Of a stretch of DNA of 8,269 nt, positions 1 through 5,017 are shown piece after piece. Position 1 is the first letter of the stretch; every line of letters starts with the position of its first letter. The position numbers and the translations under genes were made by a program. Source of the DNA: Weeksellaceae bacterium. GTDB taxonomy: Bacteria > Bacteroidota > Bacteroidia > Flavobacteriales > Weeksellaceae. The notes below the pieces were generated by a model. That model saw only the letters and a list, made by a program, of their open reading frames with translations, made no database searches and had not been told where the DNA came from. The stretch covers positions 1 to 8,269 of the forward strand of contig JAKOOI010000256.1 in assembly GCA_022701475.1 (NCBI GenBank), in the 5' to 3' direction.

Positions 1-61
1 GCATCACCAGCATCATCACGACCAGCAGAAGTCCGAGAATTAAAAGTAATTGTTCATGCAT
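1..61 (-). CDS. N-terminus of a membrane protein, possibly a CPA1-type Na+/H+ antiporter (partial)
   Basis: Reading the minus strand from the ATG at 61-59 gives MHEQLLLILGLLLVVMMLVM with no stop before the window edge, so only about 20 codons are visible. After a four-residue head the rest is strongly hydrophobic and would form a first transmembrane helix. The ATG fixes the start, because an ATG further upstream (74-72) runs into a stop at the same place. The opening resembles the first helix of bacterial CPA1 sodium/proton antiporters, but this is a weak call from so short a stretch and other multipass membrane proteins could begin alike. It lies 110 nt downstream of the acetyltransferase on the same strand. 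The spacer has a TAACTTTA box (93-86), one base off the Bacteroidetes -7 consensus, but no convincing -33 partner. Confidence 0.42.
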   Translation of the reverse strand, partial: MHEQLLLILGLLLVVMMLVM

Positions 62-171
62 CGGTTGATCTCATTTTATTTTTATTAAAGTTACAAAACA
101 AACAACAAGACTTCTCACCTCCGGGGATGCTTCTCCACGATCTGTGCGCCTTTTATCTGCCAGTCTGTTAT

Positions 172-483
172 CTATCGTTTCTCCGTGTCTTCGCCCTGTT
201 TCAGCCAGACATCAGCATATTCTTCCGGATGTCTTCTGAACTGTCCGTGGACATACGGACACAGCGGTACAATTTTCAGTCCGTTTTCCCGTGCATACGA
301 TACCAGCTTCTCCAGCAGGAGCTTTGCGAATCCTTTTCCTTCATATGCCGGACTGACTTCCGTATGATAGACGGTTAACTTTTCCCCGGTTACTGAGATG
401 TCCATTTTTCCGGCCTTCATTCCATCCGAGAACAGCTGTACTTCGCCTTTTACCTTTCCCAATACGACTTCTGTTGTTTCCAT
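172..483 (-). CDS. GNAT-family N-acetyltransferase of the small YidJ/NATD1-like type
   Basis: This is a 103-residue single-domain protein of the compact GNAT branch (Pfam Acetyltransf_CG, COG2388), which usually has about 90-110 residues, so it appears complete. Visible signatures are the strand leading to YHTEV (residues 39-43), the acetyl-CoA pyrophosphate loop YEGKGFA (47-53, the reduced R/QxxGxG/A motif), the following helix with LLLEKLVSYARENGLK, and the family motif PLCPYV...RRHPEEYADV (73-92) with Cys75 and His85. It is presumably a cytosolic acetyl-CoA-dependent acetyltransferase, but the acceptor substrate is unknown for most of this branch. The ATG at 483-481 fits the family N-terminus. 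No clear Shine-Dalgarno sequence is seen, which is usual in Flavobacteriia. A TATCTTCG box lies 70-77 nt upstream. It is transcribed divergently from the methionine locus. Confidence 0.85.
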   Translation of the reverse strand: METTEVVLGKVKGEVQLFSDGMKAGKMDISVTGEKLTVYHTEVSPAYEGKGFAKLLLEKLVSYARENGLKIVPLCPYVHGQFRRHPEEYADVWLKQGEDTEKR

Positions 484-511
484 ATATATTCTGTTTTACA
501 ATTAATGATCT

Positions 512-547
512 GAAACCTAACCTGCTGTTATCTTACCGGCAGGTTTC
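512..547. other. Hairpin-forming sequence with two alternative registers
   Basis: AACCTGC (519-525) can pair with GCAGGTT (539-545) across a 13-nt loop. Alternatively, GAAACCT (512-518) can pair with AGGTTTC (541-547). On the plus strand it is followed by TTTT and begins AAACCTAACC, like the metQ terminator at 3968-4002. On the minus strand it would be the first part of the acetyltransferase leader. No plus-strand gene precedes it, so a terminator role is doubtful. Confidence 0.35.
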
Positions 548-552
548 TTTTG

Positions 553-560
553 CGAAGATA
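553..560 (-). promoter_or_regulatory. Candidate -7 element for the acetyltransferase gene
   Basis: Read on the minus strand this is TATCTTCG, one base off the Bacteroidetes TAnnTTTG box, and it would start transcription near 546. No TTG/TTTG element is visible 17-23 nt upstream, so support is limited to the box and its distance (70 nt) from the start codon. Confidence 0.35.
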
Positions 561-867
561 AAGGGTTTGCCGGACGATGATCATGATCTATGATAATTTC
601 GGTTCAGGGATTTAAGCAGGCTTATGTTTTTCAGACTTCATGTAAATAGGTTGAAGGATGTTCCGATTGTTAAGTGATGCAGCGTCATTTCAATGTAACA
701 GAACCTGTTAACTAACCAGAATTAACCCAGAGCCTGGAAATTAATTGTATTCTTGACTGTTATTTTAAACTTCCATTCTTTTTATAGCACCAGCCGCTGG
801 ATGTTGTATAAAATTAATACACTGATAAACAGAATCTTAAATATAAAATTAAAAATTTAAAACAAAA
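561..867. other. Intergenic spacer without recognisable gene
   Basis: This is the divergent region between the acetyltransferase and the methionine locus. I see no ORF with coding character on either strand. It becomes very AT-rich from about 808 to 868, just upstream of the operator-like repeat, which could favour promoter opening or act like an UP element. A perfect 10-bp palindrome GATCATGATC occurs near 580; no function can be assigned to it. Confidence 0.6.
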
Positions 868-888
868 AGTCTACTCTTTTGGTGGACT
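868..888. promoter_or_regulatory. Inverted repeat, candidate operator of the methionine operon
   Basis: AGTCTAC (868-874) and GTGGACT (882-888) form an inverted repeat with six of seven positions Watson-Crick paired (the odd pair is T/G) around a 7-nt centre. Its centre, about 878, lies roughly 40-42 nt before the start site predicted from the TATCTTTG box. It occupies the place of the -33 element, which is otherwise poor. This position suits an activator or a repressor. The cognate protein is unknown. Confidence 0.45.
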
Positions 889-905
889 ATTAAAGATTTA
901 TGTTT

Positions 906-913
906 TATCTTTG
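906..913 (+). promoter_or_regulatory. -7 promoter element of the methionine operon
   Basis: TATCTTTG matches the Bacteroidetes -7 consensus TAnnTTTG exactly and would start transcription near 918-920. The nearest upstream TTTG (878-881) leaves a 24-nt spacer, longer than the usual 17-23. The promoter may therefore be weak on its own or factor-dependent. It would yield a leader of about 195 nt before metN that contains the leader ORF and the terminator. Confidence 0.6.
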
Positions 914-940
914 CCAGCGTATTTAAGTCAGGAAATGATA

Positions 941-1036
941 ATGGAAACAACATTCAGGTACCATTCAATGAAGAAGTCTTACATCATGAACATGATGCTA
1001 TGCTGTATGCCTTGGTATCCGGATTTCAGTGGTTGA
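941..1036 (+). CDS. Met/Cys-rich leader peptide upstream of metNIQ (31 residues)
   Basis: The short ORF starts ATG at 941, preceded by AGGA (930-933) at 7-nt spacing, an unusually good ribosome-binding site for this group; an in-frame ATG at 935 is an alternative. It ends TGA at 1034-1036. Of 31 residues six are Met (1, 10, 16, 18, 19, 23) and two are adjacent Cys (21, 22). Residues 16-23 read MNMMLCCM, then PWYPDFSG. There is no signal peptide and no family match that I recognise. It lies between the predicted transcription start and a terminator-like hairpin (1059-1088), directly before a methionine importer operon. The arrangement is that of an attenuator leader peptide, whose translation rate rather than product matters: low Met-tRNA would stall ribosomes at codons 16-23. 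It could be an incidental ORF, but the codon content matches the downstream function closely. Confidence 0.72.
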   Translation: METTFRYHSMKKSYIMNMMLCCMPWYPDFSG

Positions 1037-1074
1037 CCTTACTTTTATATATTTATTTTAAAGGCTTTACCACT
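1028..1074 (+). promoter_or_regulatory. Candidate antiterminator, mutually exclusive with the metN terminator
   Basis: AGTGGT (1028-1033) is exactly complementary to ACCACT (1069-1074), and CCTT (1037-1040) to AAGG (1061-1064); G1035 and A1036 can also pair with T1067 and T1066. Together these pairs would sequester most of the 5' arm of the terminator. The upstream strand is made of the last two leader codons, the stop codon and the next four bases. A ribosome stalled at the Met codons would leave it free, while one finishing at the stop would cover it. No folding energies were computed. Confidence 0.55.
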
Positions 1075-1095
1075 TGGTAAAGCCTTTATTTATTA
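1059..1095 (+). terminator. Intrinsic terminator / attenuator before metN
   Basis: TAAAGGCTTTACC (1059-1071) pairs perfectly with GGTAAAGCCTTTA (1076-1088), giving a 13-bp stem with an ACTT tetraloop, followed by TTTATTATT. It lies 23 nt after the leader stop codon and 28 nt before the metN ATG. No complete gene precedes it, so its likely role is conditional termination of the leader transcript rather than ending an upstream operon. Confidence 0.75.
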
Positions 1096-1115
1096 TTAAT
1101 GAACTGAATTTCAAA

Positions 1116-2144
1116 ATGATAGACATCCAAAACATTTCAAAAACCTTTTACCGGAAAAAGCAGTCCTTTAAGGCGCTGGATGGTGTAAACCTGACGGTTG
1201 AACAGGGTGACATCGTAGGCATCATTGGGTTTTCGGGGGCTGGAAAAAGCACCCTGATCCGTACGGTAAACCTCCTAGAAAGGCCGGACAGCGGAAAAAT
1301 CATCATCAACGGTAAGGATTTCACGGCATTGCCGCCGAAACAGCTGGCCCGCGAGCGGAAAAAGATCGGGATGATCTTCCAGCATTTCAACCTGCTTTCC
1401 TCCCGGACGGTTTTTGAAAATATTGCCCTTCCGCTGGAACTTGATTCCGTTCCGAAAGCTGAAATATCCCGGAAAGTGAACGATCTGCTGAAGATCGTCG
1501 GGCTTGAAGACAAAGCCGGCGAATATCCCAAAAGTCTTTCCGGAGGGCAGAAACAGCGGGTAGCTATAGCCAGGGCACTGGCCAATGACCCCTATCTCCT
1601 GCTCTGCGACGAAGCTACCAGCGCACTGGATCCCGCCACCACACAGTCTATCCTCCAGCTGTTGCGGGACATCAACCGGAGACTGGGCATCACCATACTG
1701 CTGATTACCCATGAAATGGAAGTCATCCGTTCCGTCTGTAACCATGTAGCGGTAATCGACCAGGGAAAACTGGTTGCCAAAGGCACACTCAGCAAAATCA
1801 TTTCGGATAAAGAACATCCGATCATCAGACAATTTTTAAATACCGGCGTTATGAATATACCCCAGGAACTGAACAAAAAACTACAGCAGCAGCCCCAGGC
1901 CGGGCTTTTCCCGCTGGTAGAAGTGGAAGTGAATGCAGAAATCTCCGTGGAAGAACTGCTTTCCATTATTTATGATAAATATAAAATCCCTTACAAGCTC
2001 CTGAAAGCGGATGTTGAGTATCTTGGAGATTCCAATTTCGGCAAGCTGCTGCTCCAGCTCCAGGGGAAAGAAGAAGAAAACCAGCAGGCTATCTATTATT
2101 TCAACCGGCAGAAAATACAAAATACGGTAAGAGGATATGCTTAG
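1116..2144 (+). CDS. metN: Methionine ABC importer, ATP-binding subunit MetN
   Basis: This cytoplasmic ATPase powers methionine uptake with MetI and MetQ. The 342 residues (family about 343) show, in order, Walker A GFSGAGKST (38-46), Q-loop Gln89, signature LSGGQ (141-145), Walker B LLLCDEATSALD with Asp165 and Glu166, and switch His199. A C-terminal NIL-type ligand-binding domain spans about 265-340; in E. coli MetN this domain binds methionine and causes trans-inhibition. The ATG at 1116 is chosen because MIDIQNISKTF matches family N-termini. An in-frame ATG at 1074 lies inside the terminator loop and would add 14 residues unlike the family. All catalytic motifs are intact. It is the first structural gene of the operon, behind the Met/Cys leader and attenuator, and overlaps metI by 8 nt. 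Confidence 0.96.
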   Translation: MIDIQNISKTFYRKKQSFKALDGVNLTVEQGDIVGIIGFSGAGKSTLIRTVNLLERPDSGKIIINGKDFTALPPKQLARERKKIGMIFQHFNLLSSRTVFENIALPLELDSVPKAEISRKVNDLLKIVGLEDKAGEYPKSLSGGQKQRVAIARALANDPYLLLCDEATSALDPATTQSILQLLRDINRRLGITILLITHEMEVIRSVCNHVAVIDQGKLVAKGTLSKIISDKEHPIIRQFLNTGVMNIPQELNKKLQQQPQAGLFPLVEVEVNAEISVEELLSIIYDKYKIPYKLLKADVEYLGDSNFGKLLLQLQGKEEENQQAIYYFNRQKIQNTVRGYA

Positions 2145-2793
2145 TGATACAGTAATTTCCCTTTTATCAAAGGGCGTGTGGGAAACGGTGTATATGACAT
2201 TCGTCTCGGGATTTTTCGGGTTTGTGCTGGGCATGCCGGTCGGGATTTTCCTCTTCCTGACCCGGAAAGGGCAGCTGCTGGAAAACGGCCTTTACAACCG
2301 GATCTTATCTGTTCTGGTGAATATTTTCCGTTCGATCCCGTTTATTATCCTGATCGTATGGATGATTCCTTTTACGAGGAGCCTTGTAGGGACTTCAATC
2401 GGAGTGAATGCGGCACTGGTTCCGCTGAGTATCGGTGCCGCGCCTTTCATCGCCCGGCTGGTGGAAAACAGCTTACTCGAAATTCCGGCCGGACTGATTG
2501 AGACCGCACGGGCGTTGGGTGCCACTCCGTTCCAGATCATCAGGAAAGTCCTGCTGCCGGAAGCGCTGCCTTCGCTGATCAACAACGCCACCATTACGCT
2601 GATTACCTTAGTGGGATATTCGGCGATGGGCGGCGCAGTGGGTGCAGGCGGCCTGGGACAGATCGGTTATCAGTACGGCTACATCGGATATGATGCCCTG
2701 ATTATGAATCTGGTGCTCGCTTTACTGGTGGCCCTGGTTTTTATCATCCAGTTTTCCGGGGACCGTCTGGCAAAATATTTTGACCACCGGTAA
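2137..2793 (+). CDS. metI: Methionine ABC importer, permease subunit MetI
   Basis: This is the inner-membrane permease that forms the methionine channel as a dimer on MetN. Its 218 residues agree with E. coli MetI (217) and it reads collinearly with it from the N-terminus (GVWET...MTFVSGFFGFV) to the end. It has about five hydrophobic segments, near residues 20-42, 58-80, 87-109, 148-168 and 187-208. The EAA coupling loop is ETARALGAT...LLPEALP (122-145), which docks onto MetN. The stretch ITLVGYSAMGGAVGAGGLGQIGYQYGY (156-182) is typical of the family. The ATG at 2137 overlaps the end of metN by 8 nt, which suggests translational coupling; GAGGA immediately before the ATG is too close for a standard ribosome-binding site. 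A 221-nt gap with a strong hairpin separates it from metQ. Confidence 0.96.
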   Translation: MLSDTVISLLSKGVWETVYMTFVSGFFGFVLGMPVGIFLFLTRKGQLLENGLYNRILSVLVNIFRSIPFIILIVWMIPFTRSLVGTSIGVNAALVPLSIGAAPFIARLVENSLLEIPAGLIETARALGATPFQIIRKVLLPEALPSLINNATITLITLVGYSAMGGAVGAGGLGQIGYQYGYIGYDALIMNLVLALLVALVFIIQFSGDRLAKYFDHR

Positions 2794-2875
2794 CCGTATG
2801 CTTAAGATAAACTTTGATTTTAAATAATGTGAATGTGAAATAGTGTGGTGGCCGGATTGCTGTTATTCAGTTACC

Positions 2876-2958
2876 GACAGGCGGAACCTACGGCAGGAAG
2901 GAACAGGTTTGTGAGAATTGACCTATTTTAAGAACTCCTTTCTGCTGATCCGCCGGTT
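2876..2958 (+). other. Long imperfect hairpin between metI and metQ
   Basis: The central stem pairs 2891-2902 with 2936-2947 over 12 consecutive positions, including two G-U pairs. An outer stem pairs GGCGGA (2880-2885) with TCCGCC (2949-2954), extended by GAC (2876-2878) with GTT (2956-2958) after one mismatch. An inner AGGT/ACCT pair (2905-2908/2921-2924) is possible. There is no U-run, so it does not look like an ordinary terminator. It may stabilise or delimit the flanking messages, allowing metQ to be expressed at a different level from metNI, or be a short inserted repeat. No promoter consensus for metQ is seen in the gap. Confidence 0.6.
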
Positions 2959-3014
2959 TCCGGATTTCCCGCTTTGATCCATTCATCCATCTTCTCCATA
3001 TAAAATAATTGACA

Positions 3015-3827
3015 ATGAAAAAAATAACAATTCCCGGGCTGGTAACAGCATTCCTGCTTTTATTCACCGCCTGCCAATCCACTAAAAAAGAGGATCCGAA
3101 TTACATAAAAGTAGGTGTTATTGCGGGTCCGGAGCAGGAAATTGCCGAAGCGGCGAAGAAAGTCGCGAAAGAAAAATACAACCTGGAAGTGGAACTCATA
3201 TCCTTCAACGACTATGTAGTCCCCAACGAAGCCCTGAACACCGGCGATATTGACGCTAATGCCTTTCAGAATGTCCCTTACCTGAATGAACAATCCAGGC
3301 AGAGAGGCTATCAGCTTGCCATTGCGGGCAAAACGTTTCTTTACCCCATTGTGGCTTACTCAAAAAAGATCAAAGCCATCAGTGAACTTCGGGACGGAAG
3401 CACCATTGTCATTCCCAATGATCCTACCAATGGCGGACGCTCCCTGCTTCTGCTCCAGAAAAACGGACTGCTGAAACTGAAAGAAGGAATCGGCTTACTG
3501 CCGAAAGTAACCGATATTACGGATAACCCGAAACAGCTGAAAATCCTGGAGATCGAAGCGCCCCAGCTTCCGAGGGTACTTGATGACCAGGAGGTGGTTA
3601 TCGCTGTTATCAATAATAATTTTGCCGTTCAGGCCGGGCTGGACCCGGATCAACAGGGAATCCTGAAAGAAGACAGGGATTCGCCTTACGTCAACCTGAT
3701 CGTTTCCCGGCAGGATAACCGGAACACTGACAAAGTGAAGAATTTTGTCAAAGCCTACCAGTCGGAGGAAGTTCTCCGGAAAGCAAAGCAAATTTTTAAA
3801 TCCGGCGCCGTAAAGGGCTGGGACTGA
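3015..3827 (+). CDS. metQ: Methionine-binding lipoprotein MetQ (NLPA family)
   Basis: This is the substrate-binding lipoprotein that delivers methionine to MetNI at the outer face of the inner membrane. The 270 residues (E. coli MetQ 271) begin with a lipoprotein signal, MKK, a hydrophobic stretch, then the lipobox FTAC with lipidated Cys20, and a polar linker. The NLPA/Lipoprotein_9 domain spans about 31-268. Family motifs include DANAFQNVPYL (80-90) and IPNDPTNGGRSLLLLQKNGL (133-152), in which Arg142 is in the segment that contacts the ligand in related structures. The ATG at 3015 is preferred over an in-frame TTG at 3009 because MKK starts the signal sequence. It lies in the same direction as metNI but 221 nt downstream, past a strong hairpin, so it is probably cotranscribed with separate mRNA control. 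Receptors often exceed their permease in number. NLPA proteins can bind D-methionine too. Confidence 0.95.
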   Translation: MKKITIPGLVTAFLLLFTACQSTKKEDPNYIKVGVIAGPEQEIAEAAKKVAKEKYNLEVELISFNDYVVPNEALNTGDIDANAFQNVPYLNEQSRQRGYQLAIAGKTFLYPIVAYSKKIKAISELRDGSTIVIPNDPTNGGRSLLLLQKNGLLKLKEGIGLLPKVTDITDNPKQLKILEIEAPQLPRVLDDQEVVIAVINNNFAVQAGLDPDQQGILKEDRDSPYVNLIVSRQDNRNTDKVKNFVKAYQSEEVLRKAKQIFKSGAVKGWD

Positions 3828-3868
3828 TTTTACAGATACAAACGTGAAAACTTTCGCCAGCGGTGAAT

Positions 3869-3966
3869 GGTGAATTTCGCTTTGCGAGTCAATTTTGCTT
3901 CGCAAGTGAATCTCAGGCTAAGGTTAAGAGTTCACCATTGACCCGCAGGAATTGACCATTGACAAG
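3869..3966. repeat. Degenerate intergenic repeat, copy 1
   Basis: TGAATTTCGCtTTGCGaGTCA (lower case differs) recurs at 4746-4766. It is followed by GTGAAT...CAGGCT...GTTCACCATTGAC (3906-3942), whose ends can pair, and by GGAATTGACCATTGACA. Positions 3931-3964 match 4858-4891 at 30 of 34 bases. It lies directly after metQ and shows no coding character. Confidence 0.65.
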
Positions 3967-3967
3967 C

Positions 3968-4002
3968 AAACCTAACGGGTTTTGAAAACCCGTTAGGTTT
4001 TT
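3968..4002 (+). terminator. Terminator downstream of metQ
   Basis: AAACCTAACGGGTTTT (3968-3983) and AAAACCCGTTAGGTTT (3985-4000) are perfectly complementary 16-nt arms around a single base, so about 14 pairs with a small loop, followed by TT. It stands 141 nt after the metQ stop, beyond a repeat. The reverse strand also ends in a T-rich run, so it could work in both directions, although no minus-strand gene needs it. Confidence 0.8.
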
Positions 4003-4011
4003 ACAGGCTCT

Positions 4012-4140
4012 TCCGTCAATAGCCCGGATCCCAGCGGTTACCCCACAGCAGGACGGGAAGGTTTGAGCGCATTTTGGGTTTAGCGGCGGAGCAGGTTGGC
4101 GTGAGTCGGTGCGAGGAGTATGAGCGGAGAGCCGGAAACA
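4012..4140. other. GC-richer non-coding segment, possibly an intergenic element
   Basis: This block begins near TAGCCCGGAT (4019-4028) and ends near GAGAGCCGGAAACAG (4127-4141). It is clearly richer in GC than its surroundings. Open frames crossing it have no recognisable protein character and continue into the repeats. Its edges resemble dispersed spacer elements I recall from Chryseobacterium-like genomes, but I cannot verify this. No rRNA or tRNA features are apparent. Confidence 0.35.
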
Positions 4141-4162
4141 GCTCCTGAAAACAGCAATGATG

Positions 4163-4233
4163 AATTTTGCTGTGCAGGTGAATTTGAGGATGGTTGGATT
4201 GTATGGGCACAAGTGTGATGCTTGCGCAAGCAG
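4163..4233. repeat. Degenerate intergenic repeat, copy 2
   Basis: The stretch from CAGGTGAATTTGAGG through GGTTGGA...TGGGCACAAG to GCTTGCGCAAGCAG (4175-4233) aligns with 4778-4833. It shares the CTTGCGC(c/a)AGC core, which also appears in altered form near 3850. The preceding TGAATTTTGC... (4161 on) resembles 3884-3893. It is mutated enough to be an old copy. Confidence 0.55.
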
Positions 4234-4340
4234 TAATTAACGTGAGCTCGATGTAAAATCAGGTGTATGGTCAATAGGATTGATTCAGCCCATTTACTAC
4301 GGAATGCATGATGATCCGGCTTCAACCAAATGCGGATAAG

Positions 4341-4408
4341 TTTCGGCTAAAGCCCCATGTATGCCGCTATAATGACGTCGGGCTAAAGCCCGACGCTATT
4401 GATCGATG
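4341..4408. repeat. Two-hairpin repeat element, copy A
   Basis: This composite consists of TTTCGGCTAAAGCC (first half) and CGTCGGGCTAAAGCCCGACG (4376-4395), which folds into a 9-bp stem with a two-base centre, followed by CTATTGAT. The same order of parts recurs at 7493-7560. It is a REP-like palindromic unit located in a gene-free region. Confidence 0.65.
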
Positions 4409-4651
4409 CGACTCTCGTTTAATGTGAACCCGAAGCAGAGACCGGATGGCAAGGCTGAAGGGCAAGCCGGATACCGGAAATTCCTTTTGTCAGGATTAGA
4501 TCAGATCAGAAGTGTTTATGATCAGATACAATCGTTTTTCAGGCTGATTAAAATGAATTCCACGTAAAGTCATGACTTGTTCATCTGACTCTTGGACCCG
4601 CCTTGATAACCATCTGAAAATAAATGAAATGCTATTGAATTCACGTTGATT

Positions 4652-4688
4652 TAATATCTCCGAAAATTCATATTCCGGAGGAATATTA
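4652..4688. repeat. Imperfect inverted repeat
   Basis: TAATATCTCCG (4652-4662) pairs with CGGAG (4676-4680) plus ATATTA (4683-4688), leaving GA (4681-4682) bulged: 11 base pairs in two blocks. It stands just before repeat copy 3 and has no T-run on either strand, so it may mark the edge of that element. Confidence 0.4.
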
Positions 4689-4697
4689 TCTGTGTAA

Positions 4698-4893
4698 GTG
4701 AATTTTCAGGCTGACGTAGAATTCACCATTGACAGGGGACAGATGTTGAATTTCGCCCTGCGGGTCAGTTTTATCCACAGTTAAATTCAGGCTGGTTGGA
4801 GGGTGGGCACAAGCTCGGAAGCTTGCGCCAGCGGTAAATTTGCAGGCTGAAATAAAATTCATTATTGAACCGAAGGAATTGACCATTGACAGC
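4698..4893. repeat. Degenerate intergenic repeat, copy 3 (tandem composite)
   Basis: GTGAATT (4698-4704) and AATTCAC (4720-4726) form an inverted repeat around CAGGCTGA, ending in CATTGAC like copy 1. A second block, TGAATTTCGCCCTGCGGGTCA (4746-4766), then TGGGCACAAG...GCTTGCGCCAGCGGT, follows as in copy 2. Then comes TAAATTTGCAGGCTGA...AAATTCATTATTGA and GGAATTGACCATTGACA, matching 3931-3964. The whole looks like repeat units joined head to tail. No coding capacity is evident. Confidence 0.65.
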
Positions 4894-4963
4894 CCATCCG
4901 TGCTATTGCCTCTCTGCCATACTGGTTATAAATCACCATTTTTGCCGATTTTCATTTTCTCAA

Positions 4964-4993
4964 TTTGAGATAATAAAATTTTTGCTATTTTTG
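4964..4993 (+). promoter_or_regulatory. Promoter of the family 3 glycoside hydrolase gene
   Basis: TTTG (4964-4967), an 18-nt spacer and TATTTTTG (4986-4993) match the Bacteroidetes -33/-7 promoter pattern TTTG...TAnnTTTG fully. Transcription would start near 4999-5001, giving a very short leader of under 20 nt with no clear Shine-Dalgarno sequence, which is normal in this group. Confidence 0.72.
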
Positions 4994-5017
4994 TTTCCAA
5001 TCAACAAATAGCTTTTT

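Noticed and set aside
127..378. 83-residue plus-strand open frame
   Set aside because: It is the antisense shadow of the GNAT acetyltransferase gene, which shows clear family motifs.
914..1058. SAM riboswitch in the metN leader
   Set aside because: I could not find the conserved multi-helix core expected of the common SAM riboswitch classes; most of the leader is occupied by the short ORF. A covariance-model search would settle it.
1074..1115. N-terminal extension of MetN from an upstream in-frame ATG
   Set aside because: The ATG lies in the loop of the terminator hairpin, the added 14 residues are unlike MetN N-termini, and starting at 1116 gives the normal family length.
3913..4212. 99-residue minus-strand open frame in the metQ downstream spacer
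   Set aside because: It runs through the metQ terminator and repeat copies, has no recognisable domain and its composition looks like translated repeat DNA.
3869..4893. CRISPR array
   Set aside because: The repeats are unequal in length, degenerate and irregularly spaced, with no unique spacers of constant size.
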